From positions 744,001 to 808,000 of the forward strand of contig NZ_JAERRK010000001.1 in NCBI RefSeq assembly GCF_016741775.1: a stretch of 64,000 nucleotides of DNA. The letters run 5' to 3'. Below the pieces are notes generated by a model. That model saw only the letters and a program-made list of their open reading frames with translations. It was not told the DNA's origin and did not search any database. Shown here in pieces: positions 7,931 through 15,994 of the stretch. Every line of letters starts with the position of its first letter. Positions within the stretch are counted from its first letter, which is position 1. Position numbers and translations under genes: made by a program. The stretch comes from Streptomyces actinomycinicus. Its GTDB lineage: Bacteria > Actinomycetota > Actinomycetes > Streptomycetales > Streptomycetaceae.

Positions 7931-8674
7931 CTGAACGCCGCGCCCGCCGACCAGATCCGACTCCTCGACGTCCAGGCCCTCGACGTCCGCCTGCAGCAGC
8001 TGGCGCACAAGCGGAAGTCGCTGCCCGAGCACGCCGAGATCGAGTCGCTGACGAAGGACCTCACGCAGCTGCGCGACCTGCTCGTGGCCGCGCAGACCGA
8101 GGAGAGCGACTGCGCCCGCGAACAGACCAAGGCCGAGCAGGACGTGGACCAGGTGCGCCAGCGCGCCGCCCGTGACCAGCAGCGCCTGGACTCCGGCGCG
8201 GTCACCTCCCCGAAGGACCTGTCCAACCTCCAGCACGAGATCGCCTCGCTCGCCAAGCGGCAGGGCGACCTGGAGGACGTGGTCCTGGAGGTCATGGAGC
8301 GCCGTGAGGGCGCGCAGGAGCGGGTGGACGAGCTGACCGAGCGGGTCGCCTCCGTCCAGTCGAAGATCGACGACGCGAACGGCCGCCGGGACGCCGCGTA
8401 CGAGGAGATCGACGGCGAGGCCGCCTCGGTCACCAAGGAGCGCGAGGTCGTGGCGGGCTCCGTCCCCGCGGACCTGCTCAAGCTGTACGACAAGCTGCGC
8501 GCGCAGCAGGGCGGGATCGGTGCGGCCAAGCTGTACGCCCGCACCTGCCAGGGCTGCCGCCAGGAACTGGCGATCACCGAGCTGAACGAGATCCGCTCCG
8601 CCGCGCCGGACACCGTGGTCCGCTGCGAGAACTGCCGCCGCATCCTGGTGCGTACGGCGGAGTCGGGTCTGTAG
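7931..8674 (+). CDS. Coiled-coil zinc-ribbon protein (CT398-like)
   Basis: A 247-residue protein with a long alpha-helical coiled coil (about residues 15-170, heptad-rich in Leu/Glu/Arg/Gln). It ends in a zinc ribbon with four cysteines: CQGCRQEL and CENCRRIL. The family (C4-type zinc-ribbon, CT398-like) is thought to be a nucleic-acid or secretion-linked adaptor; its role in actinomycetes is unproven. No ATG or GTG fits the conserved N-terminus. The best start is CTG 7931 (LNAAPADQIRLLD), eight bases after GGGAG. It lies 13 bases after the Nif3 stop and just before the RNase H gene. Confidence 0.9.
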   Translation: MNAAPADQIRLLDVQALDVRLQQLAHKRKSLPEHAEIESLTKDLTQLRDLLVAAQTEESDCAREQTKAEQDVDQVRQRAARDQQRLDSGAVTSPKDLSNLQHEIASLAKRQGDLEDVVLEVMERREGAQERVDELTERVASVQSKIDDANGRRDAAYEEIDGEAASVTKEREVVAGSVPADLLKLYDKLRAQQGGIGAAKLYARTCQGCRQELAITELNEIRSAAPDTVVRCENCRRILVRTAESGL

Positions 8675-8690
8675 ACGGGGGATGGGGCCG

Positions 8691-9959
8691 GTGCGGGAGT
8701 TCATCGTCGAGGCCGACGGCGGATCGCGGGGCAACCCGGGGCCCGCGGGTTACGGGGCCGTGGTCCGCGACGCGGCGACGGGCCAGACCCTGACGGAGAC
8801 GGCCGAGTACATCGGCGTCGCCACCAACAACGTGGCCGAGTACCGCGGTCTCCTCGCCGGCCTCCGCGCCGCCCACGCCCTCGACGCCTCGGCCTCGGTC
8901 CACGTCCGCATGGACTCCAAGCTGGTCGTCGAGCAGATGTCGGGCCGCTGGAAGATCAAGCACCCGGGCATGAAGCCCCTGGCGGCGCAGGCCCGGTCCG
9001 TCTTCCCGCCGGACCAGGTCACCTACGAGTGGATCCCCCGCAGCGAGAACAAACACGCCGACCGCCTGGCCAACGAGGCCATGGACGCCGGTGCCAAGGG
9101 CGGGCAGTGGTCCGCTTCGGCGTCCCGGGCGGAGCTGGACGCTCCGCCCGCCGTCCCGCAGCCCTCCGGCCCGCCCGGGGACGCGACGGCCGGCGCGGCG
9201 AAGGCCCGGGCGGCACTGGCGGAGGGCCGTGCGGCCGCCGCGCCGGGACCGGCGGCGGCACCGGCGGCGGCACCGGCTCAGGAGGCCGCCCCCGCCGAGC
9301 AGCGCCCCGGCTGGAGCGCCGCCCCCGACCTCGGCGCCCCCGCCACCTTCGTCCTCCTCCGGCACGGCGAGACCCCCCTCACCCCCCAGAAACGCTTCTC
9401 CGGCAGTGGCGGCACGGACCCCTCCCTCTCCGACGCCGGCCGCGAGCAGGCCCGCCGGGTCGCCGAGGCCCTGGCGCGGCGCGGCACGATCGAGGCCGTC
9501 GTCGCCAGCCCCCTCGCCCGTACCCGTGAGACCGCCGCGATCGTCGCCGGCCGCCTCGGCCTGGACGTCACGGTCGACGACGGTCTGCGCGAGACCGACT
9601 TCGGCGCCTGGGAGGGCCTGACCTTCGGTGAGGTCCGCGACCGCTACCCGGCCGACCTGAACGCCTGGCTCGCCGACCCCGAGGCGCACCCCACCGGCGG
9701 CGGCGAGAGCTTCGCCGAGACCGCCACCCGCCTGGCCGCGACCCGCGACAAGCTGGTCGCGGCCCACGCCGGCCACACGGTCCTGCTGGTCACGCACGTC
9801 ACCCCGATCAAGACGCTCGTCCGCCTCGCCCTCGGCGCCCCGCCCAAGTCCCTCTTCCGGATGGAACTCTCGGCGGCCTCCCTCTCCGCGGTGGCGTACT
9901 ACGCGGACGGCAACGCGAGCGTACGGCTGTTCAACGACACGTCCCACCTGCGGCCCTGA
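8691..9959 (+). CDS. Bifunctional RNase H / histidine (acid) phosphatase
   Basis: A two-domain fusion of about 422 residues, of the type known from mycobacteria (Rv2228c). The N-terminal domain is type I RNase H, removing RNA from RNA:DNA hybrids. Its acidic catalytic residues are in FIVEADGGSRGNPG, NNVAEYRG, RMDSKLVVEQ and NKHADRLAN. An Ala/Pro-rich linker (about residues 140-215) leads to a phosphoglycerate mutase-like domain with RHGE (VLLRHGETPLT), SPLARTRETA and the second His in LVTHVTP. That domain may serve the alpha-ribazole phosphatase (CobC) step. GTG 8691 has the better-spaced GGGG site; ATG 8682, nine bases upstream, is the alternative. Its 3' end overlaps the convergent eda gene by 29 bases. 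Confidence 0.93.
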   Translation: MREFIVEADGGSRGNPGPAGYGAVVRDAATGQTLTETAEYIGVATNNVAEYRGLLAGLRAAHALDASASVHVRMDSKLVVEQMSGRWKIKHPGMKPLAAQARSVFPPDQVTYEWIPRSENKHADRLANEAMDAGAKGGQWSASASRAELDAPPAVPQPSGPPGDATAGAAKARAALAEGRAAAAPGPAAAPAAAPAQEAAPAEQRPGWSAAPDLGAPATFVLLRHGETPLTPQKRFSGSGGTDPSLSDAGREQARRVAEALARRGTIEAVVASPLARTRETAAIVAGRLGLDVTVDDGLRETDFGAWEGLTFGEVRDRYPADLNAWLADPEAHPTGGGESFAETATRLAATRDKLVAAHAGHTVLLVTHVTPIKTLVRLALGAPPKSLFRMELSAASLSAVAYYADGNASVRLFNDTSHLRP

Positions 9960-10593
9960 GTCCGGCCGCGGTCCGGGCCAGTTCCTCGATCAGACCCCAG
10001 TCCCCGGCGCTCACCGCCTCCGCCGGCACCATCCAACTGCCGCCCACACAGCCGACGTTGGGCAGGGACAGGTACGCGGGCGCGGTCTCGGGGCCGATCC
10101 CGCCGGTGGGGCAGAACCGCGCCTGCGGCAACGGCCCGGCCAGCGACCTCAGGTAGGCCGTACCGCCCGCCGCCTGTGCCGGGAAGAACTTCATCTCCCG
10201 CACCCCGTGCTCCAGCAGCGCGACCACCTCCGAGGTGGTCGACACGCCGGGCAGGAACGGCACCCCGGACCCGCGCATCGCCGCCAGCAGCGTGTCCGTC
10301 CAGCCCGGGCTGACCAGGAACCGCGCCCCGGCCGCCGTGCACGCGGCCACCTGCTCCGGAGTGATCACCGTGCCCGCCCCGACCACGGCCCGGGGAACCT
10401 CGGCGGCGATCGCCCGGACGGCATCAAGCGCGGCCGGCGTCCGCAGCGTCACCTCGATCGCGGGCAGCCCCCCGGCCACCAGCGCCCGGGCCAGCGGTAC
10501 GGCGTCGGCGGCATCGGAGAGCACCACCACGGGCACGACGGGCGCGACATCGAGCACGGAGGCAGCCGGGGAGGAGGGCAGCGGCGAGGGCAT
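9931..10593 (-). CDS. eda: KDPG/KHG aldolase (2-dehydro-3-deoxy-phosphogluconate aldolase)
   Basis: A 220-residue class I aldolase that cleaves 2-keto-3-deoxy-6-phosphogluconate to pyruvate and glyceraldehyde-3-phosphate in Entner-Doudoroff or hexuronate catabolism. The catalytic Glu is in AIEVTLRT and the Schiff-base Lys in EMKFFPAQ. The phosphate-binding loop is in [12 protein letters not shown], and [10 protein letters not shown] and [10 protein letters not shown] are intact. The length is normal. It is a single gene with a large palindrome just upstream (10615-10648). No ED dehydratase or sugar kinase lies next to it, so the physiological substrate could be another 2-keto-3-deoxy sugar phosphate. 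Confidence 0.93.
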   Translation of the reverse strand: MPSPLPSSPAASVLDVAPVVPVVVLSDAADAVPLARALVAGGLPAIEVTLRTPAALDAVRAIAAEVPRAVVGAGTVITPEQVAACTAAGARFLVSPGWTDTLLAAMRGSGVPFLPGVSTTSEVVALLEHGVREMKFFPAQAAGGTAYLRSLAGPLPQARFCPTGGIGPETAPAYLSLPNVGCVGGSWMVPAEAVSAGDWGLIEELARTAAGLRAAGGTCR

Positions 10594-10614
10594 GCCCTCA
10601 TCGTGCCCACGGAG

Positions 10615-10648
10615 TGCAGCACACGCAATGATCGTTGCGCATGCTGCA
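10615..10648. promoter_or_regulatory. 34-bp palindrome upstream of eda (operator candidate)
   Basis: TGCAGCA-CA-CGCAA-TGATCG-TTGCG-CA-TGCTGCA: outer 7-bp and inner 5-bp arms are perfect, with a 2-bp mismatch between them. It lies 21 bases before the eda start, between eda and the upstream yaaA gene on the same strand. Its size and symmetry suit a dimeric or tetrameric repressor site. The cognate regulator is not identified. Confidence 0.6.
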
Positions 10649-10666
10649 ACACCCGGTGGTCGTGGG

Positions 10667-11452
10667 TCAGTGGACCTCGTCCACCAGCACGTCCAGCGAC
10701 CACGCCTTGCCCGCCCTGCCGGGGGCCTCCGCCTCCACGACGTACCCCAGCCCGCGCAGCGCCTCCATCAGCCCGGCGGGATCCTGCGGCGCCGCCCCGG
10801 CCGTCAGCAGGCTGCGTACGATCCGGCCCTTCGTCGCCTTGTTGAAGTGGCTGACGACCTTCCGGGTCGGCGCGTGCAGCACCCGGACCGTCGCCGTCCG
10901 CCCGGCCACCTCGCCCTTCGGCTTCCAGGCCGCCGCGTACGCCGCCGACCGCAGGTCCAGGACCAGGCCGTCGCCGGCCGCCGCGGGCAGCGCCTCGGCC
11001 ATCGGCGTCCGCCAGTGCCCGGCCAGCGAGCCGAGCCCCGGCAGCTTCACCCCCATCGAGCAGCGGTAGGAAGGGATCCGGTCGGTCACCCGCACCGCGC
11101 CCCACAGCCCCGAGAACACCAGCAGCGAGTCCGCCGCGCGCCGCTGCGCGTCCGCGTCCAGCGTGGCCAGGCCGAGGGCGTCGTACAGGACACCGGTGTA
11201 GATCTCCCCGGCGGGCCGGGCGCCGGCCGTGCGCAGCCCGGCGTTCTTGGCGACCTCGCCGCGCAGCCCCTCGCTCAGCCCGAGCACCTCGCGCGCCTTC
11301 TCCTCGTCGGCGGAGCACAGCTCGACCAGCTCACCGAGCACCGCCTCCCGCGCGCCGGTCAGCCCCGGCAGGGACAGCGACTCCAGCGCCGTCGGGGCAC
11401 CCTCGCCCGGGTTCGCCTTGCCTTCCGAGGGCGGCAGCAGGACCAGCAACAC
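10667..11452 (-). CDS. yaaA: YaaA-family peroxide-stress protein (UPF0246)
   Basis: A 261-residue member of the YaaA/DUF328 family. In Escherichia coli YaaA lowers intracellular free iron during hydrogen peroxide stress. The family opening LLVLLPPSEGK is intact, as are YTGVLYDALGL, LVFSGLWGAVRVTD, IPSYRCSMGVKLPG and the C-terminal VVSHFNKATKGRIVR. Length is normal. The start ATG 11452 fits the family N-terminus exactly. Immediately upstream on the opposite strand lies what looks like the tail end of an RNB ribonuclease gene. Confidence 0.92.
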   Translation of the reverse strand: MLLVLLPPSEGKANPGEGAPTALESLSLPGLTGAREAVLGELVELCSADEEKAREVLGLSEGLRGEVAKNAGLRTAGARPAGEIYTGVLYDALGLATLDADAQRRAADSLLVFSGLWGAVRVTDRIPSYRCSMGVKLPGLGSLAGHWRTPMAEALPAAAGDGLVLDLRSAAYAAAWKPKGEVAGRTATVRVLHAPTRKVVSHFNKATKGRIVRSLLTAGAAPQDPAGLMEALRGLGYVVEAEAPGRAGKAWSLDVLVDEVH

Positions 11453-11523
11453 GTACTCCTCACGTAGACCTCCGCGCCAGGGTACGGCGTGCCGCCCGGG
11501 CGGCCCCGGCCCGCGCTCGCCGT

Positions 11524-11742
11524 ATGGAGGCGGCCCTGCTCAAGGACCGGGCCGGGGGCCTCTTCGACGGCTGCGTGGTGGACGTGGGCGAGCACCGGCC
11601 GACCAGGGGGACCGTGCAGGTGATCTCCCCGGCGGTCATCGGCCGGATCGAGGGCGAGCACCTGCCGCTCGGCGTCCGCCTGCGGGTACGGCTCACCCGG
11701 GCCGAGCCGGGCAGCGCGAAGATCCTTTTCACTCCGGCGTGA
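11524..11742 (+). pseudogene. Remnant of RNB-domain ribonuclease C-terminus
   Basis: An open frame of 72 residues (MEAALLKDRAGGLFDGCVVD, then RGTVQVISPAVIGRIEG and VRLRVRLTRAEPGSAKILF). It reads like the S1/OB-type tail found at the end of actinobacterial RNB (RNase II-family) ribonucleases: helix, VVD strand, PAVIGR, RVRL, acidic turn. The same frame stays open upstream to the yaaA start, but no catalytic RNB domain is present. Either most of the gene was lost next to yaaA, or this is a stand-alone small protein. There is no convincing ribosome binding site. The 3' end overlaps the convergent membrane-protein gene by 14 bases. Confidence 0.45.
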
Positions 11743-12295
11743 GGGCCCGGACCAGGGTGCCGGCGTCGTCGGCGTACAGCCGTACCACGCTCACCCGCTT
11801 CCGGCGGCCGAGCACGCTCGTGTGGACGAGGGGCTCGGTGAGTTCCAGCGTCACCGTGGTCCGGGAGCCGACGGCGAGGTCCAGCGTGCCCTCCGCCGGC
11901 TCGTGCGTGGTCCGGGTCTCCCGGCGTACGGCGCCGATCGAGGCCAGCGGGATGCGCAGGTCCACGTGGGCGCCGTACCGCACCCGCAGCGCGTCCGGGG
12001 TGAGCACGTGCGGGCGCACCGCGCAGGCCGCGTGCAGGCCGGTCAGGAACAGCACGGTGTAGACGTCCAGCACCAGCATCACCTCGTGCGCGACCGGGAC
12101 ACCGCGCAGCAGCACGGCCATGCCGACCGTCTCGACCACGCACACGAAGGCCAGCCCCAGCATCATCGCGCCCTGCCCGCGCACGTACCCGAACGCCCGC
12201 CCGCCCGCGGTGCCCTGGGTGCGCCGGGCCAGCCACAGCGGCAGACTCGCGAAGAGGCGCATCTCGTGCCGGGCCAGCCGGTACAGCGTCCTCAT
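11729..12295 (-). CDS. Membrane protein, unknown function, MerR partner
   Basis: A 188-residue protein. Two hydrophobic helices (about residues 44-62, GAMMLGLAFVCVVETVGMAV, and 70-90, EVMLVLDVYTVLFLTGLHAA) are followed by a soluble beta-rich C-terminal half. That half has PH-like features: DALRVRYGAHVDLRIPLASI and VTLELTEPLVHTS. The start ATG overlaps the MerR gene stop as ATGA, so the two are translationally coupled. No enzyme motif is seen. It is probably the target or effector of the upstream MerR regulator, by operon logic only. Confidence 0.75.
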   Translation of the reverse strand: MRTLYRLARHEMRLFASLPLWLARRTQGTAGGRAFGYVRGQGAMMLGLAFVCVVETVGMAVLLRGVPVAHEVMLVLDVYTVLFLTGLHAACAVRPHVLTPDALRVRYGAHVDLRIPLASIGAVRRETRTTHEPAEGTLDLAVGSRTTVTLELTEPLVHTSVLGRRKRVSVVRLYADDAGTLVRALTPE

Positions 12296-13116
12296 GCTCC
12301 CTCCCCCGAGAGGATCTCCAGCGTACGGCGGACCGCCTCCGCCTGGGCGGGCGCGAAGTCGGCGTACAGGGCCCGCAACAGGGCGTGGTCCAGGTCGATC
12401 GGACCCCCCGTCAGCAGATCGGGCGGTACGCAGTCGGCCAGCATGCGCGCGGCCCGGGCCACGCGCGGGTCGTCCGGGCCGGCGTCCGCGAGCGCGTCGA
12501 GCAGCGCGTACGCCTCCCGGGCGCGGGTCACCGTGTCCGGGTCGTCCAGGGCGCCGCGCAGCGCGGTCAGCAGCCGCTCCCCCTCCTCGGCGCCGGCGCC
12601 GGTGTCGACCAGGGCGAGGATCTCCCGGTCCTTGGCGGCCATCGGGGAGTCGACCTCGGGCAGCGCGGCGAGCAGGGCGGCGAGCCGGGGTGAGACGGGT
12701 CCTTCGGCGGGCAGCTCCCCGGCGTCCAGCAGGGTGCGCAGCCGCTGCCGGCGCTCCCGGATCGCCGCCTCCTGCCGGGCGAGGTCCTCGTCCAGCTCGG
12801 TGAGTACCTCGACGAGGTCCTTGCCCTCCCCCGGGCTGCCGGCGCTCGCGGTGCTCCCGGCCGCGCTCGATCCGGTGACGCCGGGGGCGCCGCCGCCTGT
12901 GCCCCCGCCCTCGGCGAGCACGTCGCGCACTTCGGTGAGGCTCAGCCCCAGCCCGGTCAGCCGACGGATCCGGGCGAGGACGACGGCGTGCCGCAGGGTG
13001 TAGCGCCGGTACCCGTTGGACAGGCGTTCGGGCTCCGGCAGCAGGCCCAGGTGGTGGTAGTGCCGCACGGTCCGCGTCGTGACGCCGACGGCGGCGGCGA
13101 GTTCTCCGATCCGCAT
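12292..13116 (-). CDS. MerR-family transcriptional regulator
   Basis: A 274-residue regulator. The N-terminal MerR winged helix is clear: MRIGELAAAVGVTTRTVRHY, then GLLPEPERLSNGYRRYTLRH. A dimerisation coiled coil follows (ELDEDLARQEAAIRERRQRL). A Gly/Ser/Thr-rich linker of about 30 residues separates DNA-binding domain and coil. The long helical C-terminal domain (about residues 140-274) has no metal-binding cysteines, so it probably senses a small organic ligand. It is coupled to the downstream membrane protein. The upstream gap to the divergent DUF4260 gene also holds the TetR operators. Confidence 0.88.
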   Translation of the reverse strand: MRIGELAAAVGVTTRTVRHYHHLGLLPEPERLSNGYRRYTLRHAVVLARIRRLTGLGLSLTEVRDVLAEGGGTGGGAPGVTGSSAAGSTASAGSPGEGKDLVEVLTELDEDLARQEAAIRERRQRLRTLLDAGELPAEGPVSPRLAALLAALPEVDSPMAAKDREILALVDTGAGAEEGERLLTALRGALDDPDTVTRAREAYALLDALADAGPDDPRVARAARMLADCVPPDLLTGGPIDLDHALLRALYADFAPAQAEAVRRTLEILSGEGA

Positions 13117-13182
13117 GCGACCAGTACAGACGTTGACGTTGCGGAAGGGTCAAGCGGCGGTCCGCGGCAGGACTCCGCCCCC

Positions 13183-13230
13183 TTGACGGCTAACGTCGTT
13201 AGCCATACCGTGAGGCTAACGGCGTTAGCC
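13183..13230 (+). promoter_or_regulatory. Promoter with two palindromic operators (TetR autoregulation)
   Basis: Two 17-bp palindromes lie 26 bp apart: GGCTAACGTCGTTAGCC at 13188-13204 and GGCTAACGGCGTTAGCC at 13214-13230. Each has perfect 8-bp arms around one base. A likely promoter is TTGACG (13183-13188), a 17-base spacer and TACCGT (13206-13211). One palindrome therefore fills the spacer and the other sits at the start-site region. The TetR gene downstream in the same operon is the obvious ligand-controlled repressor. This is inferred; no binding data exist here. Confidence 0.8.
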
Positions 13231-13262
13231 AGCCTGGCCCGCCGTACGACCCGGAGGCAGCC

Positions 13263-13679
13263 ATGACCGCAACAGCCGGCACGAGCACCCCGCGCACCAC
13301 GACCACCGCCCTGCGCCGCGCCGCCTGGCTGGCGTCCGCCCTGTTCTGGACCGGCTTCGCCGTGCTGGAGTCCGTGAACCACGGCTGGCTCGCCGGCGCC
13401 CTCACCCTGGCCTTCCTCGTCCTGCCCGACCTGGCCTTCCTGGTCGCTCTGGACGAGGCCCCCCGCACGGCCAAGGGGCAGCTGGCGCCGCGCGCGGTGC
13501 CGTACTACAACGCGATGCACCGCGCCCTGGTCCCGCTCGCGCTCGCGCTCGCCTACACCGCGCTCCCGGTGGACTGGCCGCCCGCCTTCGCGGCGCTGTG
13601 CGGCTGGCTGGCCCACATCTCGTACGACCGCGCCCTCGGCTACGGCCTGCGCACCAAGGAGGGATTCCAGCGTGGCTGA
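13263..13679 (+). CDS. DUF4260-family membrane protein
   Basis: A 138-residue integral membrane protein with about four hydrophobic helices. It ends in the DUF4260 hallmark LAHISYDRALGYGLRTKEGF, and YYNAMHRALVPLALAL matches the family's middle part. The biochemical role of the family is unknown. The TetR gene start (GTG 13672) lies inside its last codons, so the two are coupled. The promoter 50 bases upstream carries two operators, and the pair probably forms a small ligand-inducible module such as a detoxification or transport function. Confidence 0.88.
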   Translation: MTATAGTSTPRTTTTALRRAAWLASALFWTGFAVLESVNHGWLAGALTLAFLVLPDLAFLVALDEAPRTAKGQLAPRAVPYYNAMHRALVPLALALAYTALPVDWPPAFAALCGWLAHISYDRALGYGLRTKEGFQRG

Positions 13680-14193
13680 CCGGCTCACCCCGCGGGCACG
13701 GGAGATCGTCGCGGCGGCCCGGGACCTCCTGGAGGAGTCCGGGCCCGACCGGCTCACCATGCGGACCCTCGCCGACCGCCTCGGCATCAAGGCCCCGTCC
13801 CTCTACAAGCACTTCCCGGACAAGCACGCCGTGGAGGTCGAGCTGGTCGTGCAGCTGCTCACCGAGACCGCCGAGGTCCTGGAAACCGCCGAGGCCGGCG
13901 CCCCCGGCTCGCTGGAGGCGCTCGCCGGGGCCTACCGCGGCTACGCCCTCGCCCACCCCCACCTGTACTGCCTCGGCACCGAACGGCCCCTGCCCCGCAC
14001 CGAGCTGCCCGCCGGTCTGGAGGACCGGGCCGCCCTGCCGCTGCTGCGGGTCTGCGCCGGCGACACGGACCTGGCCCGCGCCGTCTGGGCCTTCGCCCAC
14101 GGCATGGTCGTCCTGGAGATCCACGGCCGCTTTCCCGCCGACGCCGAACTGGACGCGGCATGGAAAAGGGGCCTGCGGGCGTTGCACCCCTAG
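13672..14193 (+). CDS. TetR-family repressor
   Basis: A 173-residue TetR regulator. The N-terminal helix-turn-helix reads DRLTMRTLADRLGIKAPSLY then KHFPDKHAVEVELV, followed by a shortened ligand domain (TetR_C-like, WAFAHGMVVLEIHGRFP). The GTG start overlaps the DUF4260 stop by 8 bases, giving translational coupling. It probably binds the two GGCTAACG...CGTTAGCC palindromes upstream of the operon and represses both genes. The ligand is unknown. Confidence 0.9.
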   Translation: MADRLTPRAREIVAAARDLLEESGPDRLTMRTLADRLGIKAPSLYKHFPDKHAVEVELVVQLLTETAEVLETAEAGAPGSLEALAGAYRGYALAHPHLYCLGTERPLPRTELPAGLEDRAALPLLRVCAGDTDLARAVWAFAHGMVVLEIHGRFPADAELDAAWKRGLRALHP

Positions 14194-14219
14194 CAGGCGG
14201 CGCCGCGAAGGAGAGCCCG

Positions 14220-15068
14220 ATGGCGGAACAGGCACGGTGGACACGGGCCCGGCTGGGCCGCTGCGGGCCCCCGCTCGACCTGCTCACCGCGAGCTTCCGC
14301 CGGCACGTCTACGCCCCGCACGCCCATGACGAGTACACCGTCGGCGTCTGCGTCGGCGGCTCCGAGATCATCGACTACCGCGGCGGCCACCTGCGCACAG
14401 GACCCGGCACGATCGTCGTCCTCGAACCCGGCGAGATGCACACCGGCGGCCCCGGCAACCCCACCGACGGCTACGCCTACCGCGCCCTGTACGCCGAACC
14501 GGCCCTGCTGGCCGACGCCACCCGCGGCGGCCTCCCGCACTTCCGCGAACCGGTCATCGAGGACCCCGCGCTGGCCGCCGCCCTGCGGGCCGCCCACACC
14601 GAACTCAGTGCCTGCCCCGACCCGCTGGAGGCCGAGTCCGTTCTGCCCTGGCTGCTGGCCGCCCTCGCCCACCGCCACTCCACGGGCAGACCGGTCCCCG
14701 ACCGCGTCCCCGGCGCCGGCCTCGTGGCCCGCACGGTCCGCGACCGCCTCGCCGACGAACTCACCGACCCGCCCTCCCTCGCCCTCCTCGCCGCGGACCT
14801 CGGCCTCTCCCGCTACCAGCTGCTGCGCGCCTTCCGTACGACGATGGGCGTACCCCCCTACGCCTGGCTCGCCCAGCACCGGGTGACCAGGGCCCGGGCC
14901 CTGCTGGAGGCCGGCCTCCGCCCGGCCGACGTGGCCCCCCTCGTCGGCTTCGCCGACCAGGCCCACCTGACCCGCTGGTTCCGCCGGGTGCTCGGGGTGA
15001 CCCCGGCGGCCTACCGCAACAGCGTTCAAGACGGCCCGTACCGGGGTGGCCGAGACTCGGCCGCATGA
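14220..15068 (+). CDS. AraC-family transcriptional regulator
   Basis: A 282-residue regulator. The N-terminal cupin-type sensor has VYAPHAHDEYTVGVCVGG and PGTIVVLEPGEMHTG. A C-terminal double helix-turn-helix follows (LALLAADLGLSRYQLLRAFR; PADVAPLVGFADQAHLTRWF; RRVLGVTPAAYR). The layout is that of AraC regulators placed next to DMT or LysE exporters. The ATG 14220 has GAAGGAG nine bases upstream and sits 26 bases after the TetR stop. Its stop overlaps the DMT permease start as ATGA, so it most likely controls that exporter. Confidence 0.9.
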   Translation: MAEQARWTRARLGRCGPPLDLLTASFRRHVYAPHAHDEYTVGVCVGGSEIIDYRGGHLRTGPGTIVVLEPGEMHTGGPGNPTDGYAYRALYAEPALLADATRGGLPHFREPVIEDPALAAALRAAHTELSACPDPLEAESVLPWLLAALAHRHSTGRPVPDRVPGAGLVARTVRDRLADELTDPPSLALLAADLGLSRYQLLRAFRTTMGVPPYAWLAQHRVTRARALLEAGLRPADVAPLVGFADQAHLTRWFRRVLGVTPAAYRNSVQDGPYRGGRDSAA

Positions 15069-15994
15069 CTGCACGCGGCTGGTTCCTGTTCTCCCTGATG
15101 GGAGTGGTCTGGGGCATCCCCTATCTGATGATCAAGGTGGCGGTGGACGTGGTGTCCCCGGCCACGGTGGTGTTCGTACGCTGCGCCCTCGGCGCGGCGC
15201 TGCTGCTCCCCTTCGCCCTGCGGCAACCGGGCCTGGCCCGCACGGTGCGCGCCCACTGGCGTCCCCTGCTGGCCTTCGCGTGCATCGAGATCATCGGCCC
15301 GTGGTTCACGCTCACCGACGCCGAACGCCATCTGTCCAGCTCCACCGCGGGCCTGCTGATCGCCGGCGTCCCGGTCGTCGGGGTCGCCCTGGCCCGGTTC
15401 TTCGGCAGCCACGAACGCCTCGGCGTACGACGCCTGACCGGCCTCGCCCTCGGCCTCGCCGGCGTCGGCGTGCTCACCGCCCCGCACCTGACCGGCGGCG
15501 ACGCCCGCTCCCTGGCCGAGGTGCTGCTCACGGTGGTGGGCTACGCCACGGCACCGCTGATCGCCGCGCGTCACCTGAAGGACGTCCCGTCCCTGCACCT
15601 GACGGCCCCCTGCCTGGCGCTGGCGGCGCTGGTGTATGCCCCTGCGGCCGCGGCCACCTGGCCCTCGCAGGCGCCCTCGGCGTCCGTCCTCGCCGCGCTG
15701 GCCGGCCTGGGCGTGATCTGCACGGCGGTGGCCTTCGTCGCCTTCCTGGAGCTGATCAAGGAGGCCGGGCCGACCCGGGCCACGGTGATCACGTACGTCA
15801 ACCCGGCGGTCGCGGTGGCCGCGGGCGCGCTCTTCCTGGACGAGCGGCTGACGGCGACGATCGCCGTCGCCTTCACCCTGATCCTGGCGGGTTCGGTGCT
15901 GGCCACGGCCGAGAGTCCACAGCGCCCGCCGCGCCCGGTACCATGGTCCACACGGCAGACGAGCCGGGCGGACGGCCGCGTGGAGTCCCCTTGA
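15065..15994 (+). CDS. EamA/DMT-family transporter
   Basis: A 309-residue permease of the drug/metabolite superfamily. It shows about ten membrane helices in two EamA repeats (first FSLMGVVWGIPYLMIKVAVD, later ATVITYVNPAVAVAAGALFL), the family's usual size. It likely exports a small metabolite or amino acid. It is coupled to the upstream AraC regulator. The last 13 codons lie inside the 5' end of rnpB, so its coding sequence overlaps the mature RNA gene by about 41 bases. The hydrophilic tail after the final helix may therefore be shaped by rnpB rather than by function. Confidence 0.9.
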   Translation: MTARGWFLFSLMGVVWGIPYLMIKVAVDVVSPATVVFVRCALGAALLLPFALRQPGLARTVRAHWRPLLAFACIEIIGPWFTLTDAERHLSSSTAGLLIAGVPVVGVALARFFGSHERLGVRRLTGLALGLAGVGVLTAPHLTGGDARSLAEVLLTVVGYATAPLIAARHLKDVPSLHLTAPCLALAALVYAPAAAATWPSQAPSASVLAALAGLGVICTAVAFVAFLELIKEAGPTRATVITYVNPAVAVAAGALFLDERLTATIAVAFTLILAGSVLATAESPQRPPRPVPWSTRQTSRADGRVESP

